Under the pieces are notes generated by a model, which worked only from the letters and a program-made list of their open reading frames with translations, ran no database searches and had not been told where the DNA came from. Made by a program: the position numbers and the translations under genes. A stretch of DNA of 64,000 nt from Arenicola marina (lineage: Eukaryota; Annelida; Polychaeta; Arenicolidae), in assembly GCA_964019135.1 (NCBI GenBank), contig OZ025263.1, positions 32,590,133 to 32,654,132 of the forward strand. Direction: 5' to 3'. Of the stretch, positions 1 to 12,000 are shown one piece after another; position 1 is the first letter of the stretch; each line of letters starts with the position of its first letter.

Positions 1-88
1 ACAGTCTCGGAAACCACAAGCACCGGAACCAGTGGGACGACGACAACTCCCACCACTGTCACCCCGACCACCAGTGAGTCCACAACAG
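1..88 (+). CDS. Partial mucin-repeat exon (3' part)
   Basis: The window opens inside an exon, at about residue 25 of the 53-residue repeat. The frame runs through the PTT and TSES motifs to the donor CAG|GTCAGT, with the exon ending at base 88. The 5' part, including its acceptor, lies to the left of the window. It matches the consensus repeat with no amino-acid change in the visible part. Confidence 0.75.
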
Positions 89-3000
89 GTCAGTGATACA
101 ACTTTATCATTTTATGTTTAAAGGAAACGTATTGTCTAGAAGGAAACGGGCGTAGAACAAACTCTAACTTCTTAAACGTCACTTTATAAGCGACATCAGC
201 GATAATATATCGATTCTCAGCAGCTCAAAGTAGGATTGTAAGTCTGTATGCTGATTCTTTTGATAAGCACGTATGGTGCAGCGTTGTATTCTCTTTCCAC
301 CACAGTGGCGAGTACGACTAGCGCAACCAGCGCCAGCACCACTGCGGAGAGCACCACCAGCTTGACAACCCCAACGACAGTCTCGGAAACCACAAGCACC
401 GGAACCAGTGGGACGACGACAACTCCCACCACTGTCACCCCGACCACGAGTGAGTCCACAACAGGTCAGTGATACAACTTTATCATTTTATGTTTAAAGG
501 AAACGTATTGTCTAGAATGAAACGGGCGTAAAATAAACTCTAACTTCTTAAACGTCACTTTATAAGCGACATTGGCGATAATATATCGATTCTCAGCAGC
601 TCAAAGTAGGATTGTAAGTCTGTATGCTGATTCTTTTGATAAGCACGTATGGTGCAGCGTTGTATTCTCATTCCACTATAGTGGCGAGTACGACTAGCGC
701 AACCAGCGCCAGCACCACTGCGGAGAGCACCACCAGCTTGACAACCCCAACGACAGTCTCGGAAACCACAAGCACCGGAACCAGTGGGACGACGACAACT
801 CCCACCACTGTCACCCCGACCACCAGTGAGTCCACAACAGGTCAGTGATACAACTTTATCATTTTATGTTTAAGGGAAACGTATTGTCTAGAAGGAAACG
901 GGCGTAGAACAAACTCTAACTTCTTAAACGTCACTTTATAAGCGACATCAGCGATAATATATCGATTCTCAGCAGCTCAAAGTAGGATTGTAAGTCTGTA
1001 TGCTGATTCTTTTGATAAGCACTATGGTGCAGCGTTGTATTCTCTTTCCACCATAGTGGCGAGTACGACTAGCGCAACCAGCGCCAGCACCACTGCGGAG
1101 AGCACCACCAGCTTGACAACCCCAACGACAGTCTCGGAAACCACAAGCACCGGAACCAGTGGGACGATGACAACTCCCACCACTGTCACCTCGACCACCA
1201 GTGAGTCCACAACAGGTCAGTGATACAACTTTATCATTTTATGTTTAAAGGAAACGTATTGTCTAGAAGGAAACGGGCGTAGAACAAACTCTAACTTCTT
1301 AAACGTCACTTTATAAGCGACATCAGCGATAATATATCGATTCTCAGCAGCTCAAAGTAGGATTGTAAGTCTGTATGCTGATTCTTTTGATAAGCACGTA
1401 TGGTGCAGCGTTGTATTCTCTTTCCACCACAGTGGCGAGTACGACTAGCGCAACCAGCGCCAGCACCACTGCGGAGAGCACCACCAGCTTGACAACCCCA
1501 ACGACAGTCTCGGAAACCACAAGCACCGGAACCAGTGGGACGACGACAACTCCCACCACTGTCACCCCGACCACCAGTGAGTCCACAACAGGTCAGTGAT
1601 ACAACTTTATCATTTTATGTTTAAAGGAAACGTATTGTCTAGAATGAAACGGGCGTAAAATAAACTCTAACTTCTTAAACGTCACTTTATAAGCGACATT
1701 GGCGATAATATATCGATTCTCAGCAGCTCAAAGTAGGATTGTAAGTCTGTATGCTGATTCTTTTGATAAGCACGTATGGTGCAGCGTTGTATTCTCATTC
1801 CACTATAGTGGCGAGTACGACTAGCGCAACCAGCGCCAGCACCACTGCGGAGAGCACCACCAGCTTGACAACCCCAACGACAGTCTCGGAAACCACAAGC
1901 ACCGGAACCAGTGGGACGACGACAACTCCCACCACTGTCACCCCGACCACCAGTGAGTCCACAACAGGTCAGTGATACAACTTTATCATTTTATGTTTAA
2001 AGGAAACGTATTGTCTAGAAGGAAACGGGCGTAGAACAAACTCTAACTTCTTAAACGTCACTTTATAAGCGACATCAGCGATAATATATCGATTCTCAGC
2101 AGCTCAAAGTAGGATTGTAAGTCTGTATGCTGATTCTTTTGATAAGCACTATGGTGCAGCGTTGTATTCTCTTTCCACCATAGTGGCGAGTACGACTAGC
2201 GCAACCAGCGCCAGCACCACTGCGGAGAGCACCACCAGCTTGACAACCCCAACGACAGTCTCGGAAACCACAAGCCCCGGAACCAGTGGGACGACGACAA
2301 CTCCCACCACTGTCACCTCGACCACCAGTGAGTCCACAACAGGTCAGTGATACAACTTTATCATTTTATGTTTAACGGAAACGTATTGTCTAGAAGGAAA
2401 CGGGCGTAAAACAAACTCTAACTTCTTAAACGTCACCTGATAAGCGACATCGGCGATAATATATCGATTCTCAGCAGCTCAAAGTAGGATTGTAAGTCTG
2501 TGTGCTGATTCTTTTGATAAGCACGTATGGTGCAGCGTTGTATTCTCTTTCCACCATAGTGGCGAGTACGACTAGCGCAACCAGCGCCAGCACCACTGCG
2601 GAGAGCACCACCAGCTTGACAACCCCAACGACAGTCTCGGAAACCACAAGCACCGGAACCAGTGGGACGACGACAACTCCCACCACTGTCACCCCGACCA
2701 CCAGTGAGTCCACAACAGGTCAGTGATACAACTTTATCATTTGATGTTTAAAGGAAACGTATTGTCTAGAAGGAAACGGGCGTAAAACTCTAACTTCTTA
2801 AACGTCACTTTATAAGCGACATTGGCGATAATATATCGATTCTCAGCAGCTCAATGTAGGAATATCAGTCTGTATGCTGATTCTTTTGATAAGCACGTAT
2901 GGTGCAGCGTTGTATTCTCTTTCCACCATAGTGGCGAGTACGACTAGCGCAACCAGCGCCAGCACCACTGCGGAGAGCACCACCAGCTTGACAACCCCAA

Positions 3001-6000
3001 CGACAGTCTCGGTAACCACAAGCACCGGAACCAGTGGGACGACGATAACTCCCACCACTGTCACCCCGACCACCAGTGAGTCCACAACAGGTCAGTGATA
3101 CAACTTTATCATTTTATGTTTAAAGGAAACGTATTGTCTAGAATGAAACGGGCGTAAAATAAACTCTAACTTCTTAAACGTCACTTTATAAGCGACATCG
3201 GCGATAATATATCGATTCTCAGCAGCTCAAAGTAGGATTGTAAGTCTGTATGCTGATTCTTTTGATAAGCACGTATGGTGCAGCGTTGTATTCTCTTTCC
3301 ACCATAGTGGCGAGTACGACTAGCGCAACCAGCGCCAGCACCACTGCGGAGAGCACCACCAGCTTGACAACCCCAACGACAGTCTCGGAAACAACAAGCA
3401 CCGGAACCAGTGGGACGACGACAACTCCCACCACTGTCACCCCGACTACCAGTGAGTCCACAACAGGTCAGTGATACAACTTTATCATTTTATGTTTAAA
3501 GGAAACGTATTGTCTAGAAGGAAACGGGCGTAGAACAAACTCTAACTTCTTAAACGTCACTTTATAAGCGACATCAGCGATAATATATCGATTCTCAGCA
3601 GCTCAAAGTAGGATTGTAAGTCTGTATGCTGATTCTTTTGATAAGCACGTATGGTGCAGCGTTGTATTCTCTTTCCACCATAGTGGCGAGTACGACTAGC
3701 GCAACCAGCGCCAGCACCACTGCGGAGAGCACCACCAGCTTGACAACCCCAACGACAGTCTCGGAAACCACAAGCACCGGAACCAGTGGGACGACGACAA
3801 CTCCCACCACTGTCACCCCGACCACCAGTGAGTCCACAACAGGTCAGTGATACAACTTTATCATTTGATGTTTAAAGGAAACGTATTGTCTAGAAGGAAA
3901 CGGGCGTAAAACTCTAACTTCTTAAACGTCACTTTATAAGCGACATTGGCGATAATATATCGATTCTCAGCAGCTCAAAGTAGGATTGTAAGTCTGTATG
4001 CTGATTCTTTTGATAAGCACGTATGGTGCAGCGTTGTATTCTCATTCCACTATAGTGGCGAGTACGACTAGCGCAACCAGCGCCAGCACCACTGCGGAGA
4101 GCACCACCAGCTTGACAACCCCAACGACAGTCTCGGAAACCACAAGCACCGGAACCAGTGGGACGACGACAACTCCCACCACTGTCACCCCGACCACCAG
4201 TGAGTCCACAACAGGTCAGTGATACAACTTTATCATTTGATGTTTAAAGGAAACGTATTGTCTAGAAGGAAACGGGCGTAAAACTCTAACTTCTTAAACG
4301 TCACTTTATAAGCGACATTGGCGATAATATATCGATTCTCAGCAGCTCAATGTAGGAATATCAGTCTGTATGCTGATTCTTTTGATAAGCACGTATGGTG
4401 CAGCGTTGTATTCTCTTTCCACCATAGTGGCGAGTACGACTAGCGCAACCAGCGCCAGCACCACTGCGGAGAGCACCACCAGCTTGACAACCCCAACGAC
4501 AGTCTCGGTAACCACAAGCACCGGAACCAGTGGGACGACGATAACTCCCACCACTGTCACCCCGACCACCAGTGAGTCCACAACAGGTCAGTGATACAAC
4601 TTTATCATTTTATGTTTAAAGGAAACGTATTGTCTAGAATGAAACGGGCGTAAAATAAACTCTAACTTCTTAAACGTCACTTTATAAGCGACATCGGCGA
4701 TAATATATCGATTCTCAGCAGCTCAAAGTAGGATTGTAAGTCTGTATGCTGATTCTTTTGATAAGCACGTATGGTGCAGCGTTGTATTCTCTTTCCACCA
4801 TAGTGGCGAGTACGACTAGCGCAACCAGCGCCAGCACCACTGCGGAGAGCACCACCAGCTTGACAACCCCAACGACAGTCTCGGAAACAACAAGCACCGG
4901 AACCAGTGGGACGACGACAACTCCCACCACTGTCACCCCGACTACCAGTGAGTCCACAACAGGTCAGTGATACAACTTTATCATTTTATGTTTAAAGGAA
5001 ACGTATTGTCTAGAAGGAAACGGGCGTAGAACAAACTCTAACTTCTTAAACGTCACTTTATAAGCGACATCAGCGATAATATATCGATTCTCAGCAGCTC
5101 AAAGTAGGATTGTAAGTCTGTATGCTGATTCTTTTGATAAGCACGTATGGTGCAGCGTTGTATTCTCTTTCCACCATAGTGGCGAGTACGACTAGCGCAA
5201 CCAGCGCCAGCACCACTGCGGAGAGCACCACCAGCTTGACAACCCCAACGACAGTCTCGGAAACCACAAGCACCGGAACCAGTGGGACGACGACAACTCC
5301 CACCACTGTCACCCCGACCACCAGTGAGTCCACAACAGGTCAGTGATACAACTTTATCATTTGATGTTTAAAGGAAACGTATTGTCTAGAAGGAAACGGG
5401 CGTAAAACTCTAACTTCTTAAACGTCACTTTATAAGCGACATTGGCGATAATATATCGATTCTCAGCAGCTCAATGTAGGAATATCAGTCTGTATGCTGA
5501 TTCTTTTGATAAGCACGTATGGTGCAGCGTTGTATTCTCATTCCACTATAGTGGCGAGTACGACTAGCGCAACCAGCGCCAGCACCACTGCGGAGAGCAC
5601 CACCAGCTTGACAACCCCAACGACAGTCTCGGAAACCACAAGCACCGGAACCAGTGGGACGACGACAACTCCCACCACTGTCACCCCGACCACCAGTGAG
5701 TCCACAACAGGTCAGTGATACAACTTTATCATTTTATGTTTAAAGGAAACGTATTGTCTAGAAGGAAACGGGCGTAGAACAAACTCTAACTTCTTAAACG
5801 TCACTTTATAAGCGACATCAGCGATAATATATCGATTCTCAGCAGCTCAAAGTAGGATTGTAAGTCTGTATGCTGATTCTTTTGATAAGCACTATGGTGC
5901 AGCGTTGTATTCTCTTTCCACCATAGTGGCGAGTACGACTAGCGCAACCAGCGCCAGCACCACTGCGGAGAGCACCACCAGCTTGACAACCCCAACGACA

Positions 6001-9000
6001 GTCTCGGAAACCACAAGCACCGGAACCAGTGGGACGACGACAACTCCCACCACTGTCACCTCGACCACCAGTGAGTCCACAACAGGTCAGTGATACAACT
6101 TTATCATTTTATGTTTAACGGAAACGTATTGTCTAGAAGGAAACGGGCGTAAAACAAACTCTAACTTCTTAAACGTCACCTGATAAGCGACATCGGCGAT
6201 AATATATCGATTCTCAGCAGCTCAAAGTAGGATTGTAAGTCTGTGTGCTGATTCTTTTGATAAGCACGTATGGTGCAGCGTTGTATTCTCTTTCCACCAT
6301 AGTGGCGAGTACGACTAGCGCAACCAGCGCCAGCACCACTGCGGAGAGCACCACCAGCTTGACAACCCCAACGACAGTCTCGGAAACCACAAGCACCGGA
6401 ACCAGTGGGACGACGACAACTCCCACCACTGTCACCCCGACCACCAGTGAGTCCACAACAGGTCAGTGATACAACTTTATCATTTGATGTTTAAAGGAAA
6501 CGTATTGTCTAGAAGGAAACGGGCGTAAAACTCTAACTTCTTAAACGTCACTTTATAAGCGACATTGGCGATAATATATCGATTCTCAGCAGCTCAATGT
6601 AGGAATATCAGTCTGTATGCTGATTCTTTTGATAAGCACGTATGGTGCAGCGTTGTATTCTCTTTCCACCATAGTGGCGAGTACGACTAGCGCAACCAGC
6701 GCCAGCACCACTGCGGAGAGCACCACCAGCTTGACAACCCCAACGACAGTCTCGGTAACCACAAGCACCGGAACCAGTGGGACGACGATAACTCCCACCA
6801 CTGTCACCCCGACCACCAGTGAGTCCACAACAGGTCAGTGATACAACTTTATCATTTTATGTTTAAAGGAAACGTATTGTCTAGAATGAAACGGGCGTAA
6901 AATAAACTCTAACTTCTTAAACGTCACTTTATAAGCGACATCGGCGATAATATATCGATTCTCAGCAGCTCAAAGTAGGATTGTAAGTCTGTATGCTGAT
7001 TCTTTTGATAAGCACGTATGGTGCAGCGTTGTATTCTCTTTCCACCATAGTGGCGAGTACGACTAGCGCAACCAGCGCCAGCACCACTGCGGAGAGCACC
7101 ACCAGCTTGACAACCCCAACGACAGTCTCGGAAACAACAAGCACCGGAACCAGTGGGACGACGACAACTCCCACCACTGTCACCCCGACTACCAGTGAGT
7201 CCACAACAGGTCAGTGATACAACTTTATCATTTTATGTTTAAAGGAAACGTATTGTCTAGAAGGAAACGGGCGTAGAACAAACTCTAACTTCTTAAACGT
7301 CACTTTATAAGCGACATCAGCGATAATATATCGATTCTCAGCAGCTCAAAGTAGGATTGTAAGTCTGTATGCTGATTCTTTTGATAAGCACGTATGGTGC
7401 AGCGTTGTATTCTCTTTCCACCATAGTGGCGAGTACGACTAGCGCAACCAGCGCCAGCACCACTGCGGAGAGCACCACCAGCTTGACAACCCCAACGACA
7501 GTCTCGGAAACCACAAGCACCGGAACCAGTGGGACGACGACAACTCCCACCACTGTCACCCCGACCACCAGTGAGTCCACAACAGGTCAGTGATACAACT
7601 TTATCATTTGATGTTTAAAGGAAACGTATTGTCTAGAAGGAAACGGGCGTAAAACTCTAACTTCTTAAACGTCACTTTATAAGCGACATTGGCGATAATA
7701 TATCGATTCTCAGCAGCTCAATGTAGGAATATCAGTCTGTATGCTGATTCTTTTGATAAGCACGTATGGTGCAGCGTTGTATTCTCTTTCCACCATAGTG
7801 GCGAGTACGACTAGCGCAACCAGCGCCAGCACCACTGCGGAGAGCACCACCAGCTTGACAACCCCAACGACAGTCTCGGAAACCACAAGCACCGGAACCA
7901 GTGGGACGACGACAACTCCCACCACTGTCACCCCGACTACCATTGAGTCCACAACAGGTCAGTGATACAACTTTATCATTTTATGTTTAAAGGAAACGTA
8001 TTGTCTAGAATGAAACGGGCGTAAAATAAACTCTAACTTCTCAAACGTCACTTTATAAGCGACATCGGCGATAATATATCGATTCTCAGCAGCTCAAAGT
8101 AGGATTGTAAGTCTGTATGCTGATTCTTTTGATAAGCACGTATGGTGCAGCGTTGTATTCTCTTTCCACCATAGTGGCGAGTACGACTAGCGCAACCAGC
8201 GCCAGCACCACTGCGGAGAGCACCACCAGCTTGACAACCCCAACGACAGTCTCGGAAACCACAAGCACCGGAACCAGTGGGACGACGACAACTCCCACCA
8301 CTGTCACCCCGACCACCAGTGAGTCCACAACAGGTCAGTGATACAACTTTATCATTTGATGTTTAAAGGAAACGTATTGTCTAGAAGGAAACGGGCGTAA
8401 AACTCTAACTTCTTAAACGTCACTTTATAAGCGACATTGGCGATAATATATCGATTCTCAGCAACTCAATGTAGGAATATAAGTCTGTATGCTGATTCTT
8501 TTGATAAGCACGTATGGTGCAGCGTTGTATTCTCTTTCCACCATAGTGGCGAGTACGACTAGCGCAACCAGCGCCAGCACCACTGCGGAGAGCACCACCA
8601 GCTTGACAACCCCAACGACAGTCTCGGAAACCACAAGCACCGGAACCAGTGGGACGACGACAACTCCCACCACTGTCACCCCGACCACCAGTGAGTCCAC
8701 AACAGGTCAGTGATACAACTTTATCATTTTATGTTTAAAGGAAACGTATTGTCTAGAAGGAAACGGGCGTAGAACAAACTCTAACTTCTTAAACGTCACT
8801 TTATAAGCGACATCAGCGACAATATATCGATTCTCAGCAGCTCAAAGTAGGAATGTAAGTCTGTATGCTGATTCTTTTGATAAGCACGTATGGTGGAGCG
8901 TTGTATTCTCTTTCCACCATAGTGGCGAGTACGACTAGCGCAACCAGCGCCAGCACCACTGCGGAGAGCACCACCAGCTTGACAACCCCAACGACAGTCT

Positions 9001-12000
9001 CGGAAACCACAAGCACCGGAACCAGTGGGACGACGACAACTCCTACCACTGTCACTCCGACCACCAGTGAGTCCACAACAGGTCAGTGATACAACTTTAT
9101 CATTTTGTGTTGAACCGAAACGTATTGTCTAGAAGGAAAGGGGCGTAAAACAAACTCTAACTTCTTAAACGTCACTTGATAAGCGACATCGGCGATAATA
9201 TATCGATTCTCAGCAGCTCAAAGTAGGATTGTAAGTCTGTATGCTGATTCTTTTGATAAGCACGTATGGTGCAGCGTTGTATTCTCTTTCCACCATAGTG
9301 GCGAGTACGACTAGCGCAACCAGCGCCGGCACCACTGCGGAGAGCACCACCAGCTTGACAACCCCAACGACAGTCTCGGAAACCACAAGCACTGGAACCA
9401 GTGGGACGACGACAACTCCCACCACTTTCACTCCGACCACCAGTGAGTCCACAACAGGTCAGTGATACAACTTCATCACTTTATGTTTAAAGGAAACGTA
9501 TTATCTAGAAGGAAACGGGCGTAAAACAAACTAACTTCTTAAACGTCACTTTATAAGCGACATCGGCGATAATATATCGATTCTCAGCAGCTCAAAGTAG
9601 GATTGTAAGTCTGTATGCTGATTCTTTTGATAAGCACGTATGGTGCAGCGTTATATTCTCTTTCCACCATAGTGGCGAGTACGACTAGCGCAACCAGCGA
9701 CAGCACCACTGCGGAGAGCACCACCAGCTTGACAACCCCAACGACAGTCTCGGAAACCACAAGCACCGGAACCAGTGGGACGACGACAACTCCCACCACT
9801 GTCATCCCGACTACCAGTGAGTCCACAACAGGTCAGTGATACAACTTTATCATTTTATGTTTAAAGGAAACGTATTGTCTAGAATGAAACGGGCGTAAAA
9901 TAAACTCTAACTTCTTAAACGTCACTTTATAAGCGACATCGGCGATAATATATCGATTCTCAGCAGCTCAAAGTAGGATTGTAAGTCTGTATGCTGATTC
10001 TTTTGATAAGCACGTATGGTGCAGCGTTGTATTCTCTTTCCACCATAGTGGCGAGTACGACTAGCGCAACCAGCGCCAGCACCACTGCGGAGAGCACCAC
10101 CAGCTTGACAACCCCAACGACAGTCTCGGAAACCACAAGCACCGGAACCAGTGGGACGACGACAACTCCCACCACTGTCACCCCGACCACCAGTGAGTCC
10201 ACAACAGGTCAGTGATACAACTTTATCATTTGATGTTTAAAGGAAACGTATTGTCTAGAAGGAAACGGGCGTAAAACTCTAACTTCTTAAACGTCACTTT
10301 ATAAGCGACATTGGCGATAATATATCGATTCTCAGCAACTCAATGTAGGAATATAAGTCTGTATGCTGATTCTTTTGATAAGCACGTATGGTGCAGCGTT
10401 GTATTCTCTTTCCACCATAGTGGCGAGTACGACTAGCGCAACCAGCGCCAGCACCACTGCGGAGAGCACCACCAGCTTGACAACCCCAACGACAGTCTCG
10501 GAAACCACAAGCACCGGAACCAGTGGGACGACGACAACTCCCACCACTGTCACCCCGACCACCAGTGAGTCCACAACAGGTCAGTGATACAACTTTATCA
10601 TTTTATGTTTAAAGGAAACGTATTGTCTAGAAGGAAACGGGCGTAGAACAAACTCTAACTTCTTAAACGTCACTTTATAAGCGACATCAGCGACAATATA
10701 TCGATTCTCAGCAGCTCAAAGTAGGAATGTAAGTCTGTATGCTGATTCTTTTGATAAGCACGTATGGTGGAGCGTTGTATTCTCTTTCCACCATAGTGGC
10801 GAGTGCGACTAGCGCAACCAGCGCCAGCACCACTGCGGAGAGCACCACCAGTTTGACAACCCCAACGACAGTCTCGGAAACCACAAGCACCGGAACCAGT
10901 GGGACGACGACAACTCCCACCACTATCACCCCGACCACCAGTGAGTCCACAACAGGTCAGTGATACAACTTGATCATTTTATGTTTAAAGGAAACGTATT
11001 GTCTAGAATGAAACGGGCGTAAAATAAACTCTAACTTCGTAAACGTCACTTTATAAGCGACATCGGCGATAATATATCGATTCTCAGCAGCTCAAAGTAG
11101 GATTGTAAGTCTGTATGCTGATTCTTTTGATAAGCACGTATGGTGCAGCGTTGTATTCTCTTTCCACCATAGTGGCGAGTACGACTAGCGCAACCAGCGC
11201 CAGCACCACTGCGGAGAGCACCACCAGCTTGACAACCCCAACGACAGTCTCGGAAACCACAAGCACCGGAACCAGTGGGACGACGACAACTCCCACCACT
11301 GTCACCCCGACCACCAGTGAGTCCACAACAGGTCAGTGATACAACTTTATCATTTGATGTTTAAAGGAAACGTATTGTCTAGAAGGAAACGGGCGTAAAA
11401 CTCTAACTTCTTAAACGTCACTTTATAAGCGACATTGGCGATAATATATCGATTCTCAGCAACTCAATGTAGGAATATAAGTCTGTATGCTGATTCTTTT
11501 GATAAGCACGTATGGTGCAGCGTAGTATTCTCTTTCCACCATAGTGGCGAGTACGACTAGCGCAACCAGCGCCAGCACCACTGCGGAGAGCACCACCAGC
11601 TTGACAACCCCAACGACAGTCTCGGAAACCACAAGCACCGGAACCAGTGGGACGACGACAACTCCCACCACTGTCACCCCGACCACCAGTGAGTCCACAA
11701 CAGGTCAGTGATACAACTTTATCATTTGATGTTTAAAGGAAACGTATTGTCTAGAAGGAAACGGGCGTAAAACTCTAACTTCTTAAACGTCACTTTATAA
11801 GCGACATTGGCGATAATATATCGATTCTCAGCAACTCAATGTAGGAATATAAGTCTGTATGCTGATTCTTTTGATAAGCACGTATGGTGCAGCGTTGTAT
11901 TCTCTTTCCACCATAGTGGCGAGTACGACTAGCGCAACCAGCGCCAGCACCACTGCGGAGAGCACCACCAGCTTGACAACCCCAACGACAGTCTCGGAAA

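Larger units (their letters stand above)
89..2342 (+). repeat. 1,127-bp higher-order repeat (3 units), two copies
   Basis: Copies 89-1215 and 1216-2342 each have exon spacings of 376, 376 and 375 bp. Shared markers in the same order are the CACAG acceptor, the CATTCCACTATAG acceptor and the GCACTATGG one-base deletion. The copies differ at only a few bases, for example GACGATGAC at about 1172 against GACGACGAC, and GTTTAAGGG against GTTTAAAGG. Confidence 0.85.

Noticed and set aside
199-240. Alternative upstream acceptor at CTCAGCAG in each intron
   Set aside because: From phase 1 this would read in the wrong frame through the repeat and meet TAG in TACGACTAG at the beginning of the usual exon in every unit.
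217-459. Minus-strand open frames of about 80 residues in nearly every unit (Val-rich, beginning MDSLVVG)
   Set aside because: They are the complement of Thr and Ser codons: ACN reads as NGT, which gives no stops. They have no consistent splice sites on that strand, and the composition (runs of Val) fits no expected protein. Units with intron changes break them (for example TATAG or TTATC alleles), while the + strand exon stays open.
500-515. TCTAGA or TATATCGAT palindromes as protein-binding or replication motifs
   Set aside because: They recur simply because the unit repeats. Nothing else in the sequence singles them out, and some haplotypes have lost them.
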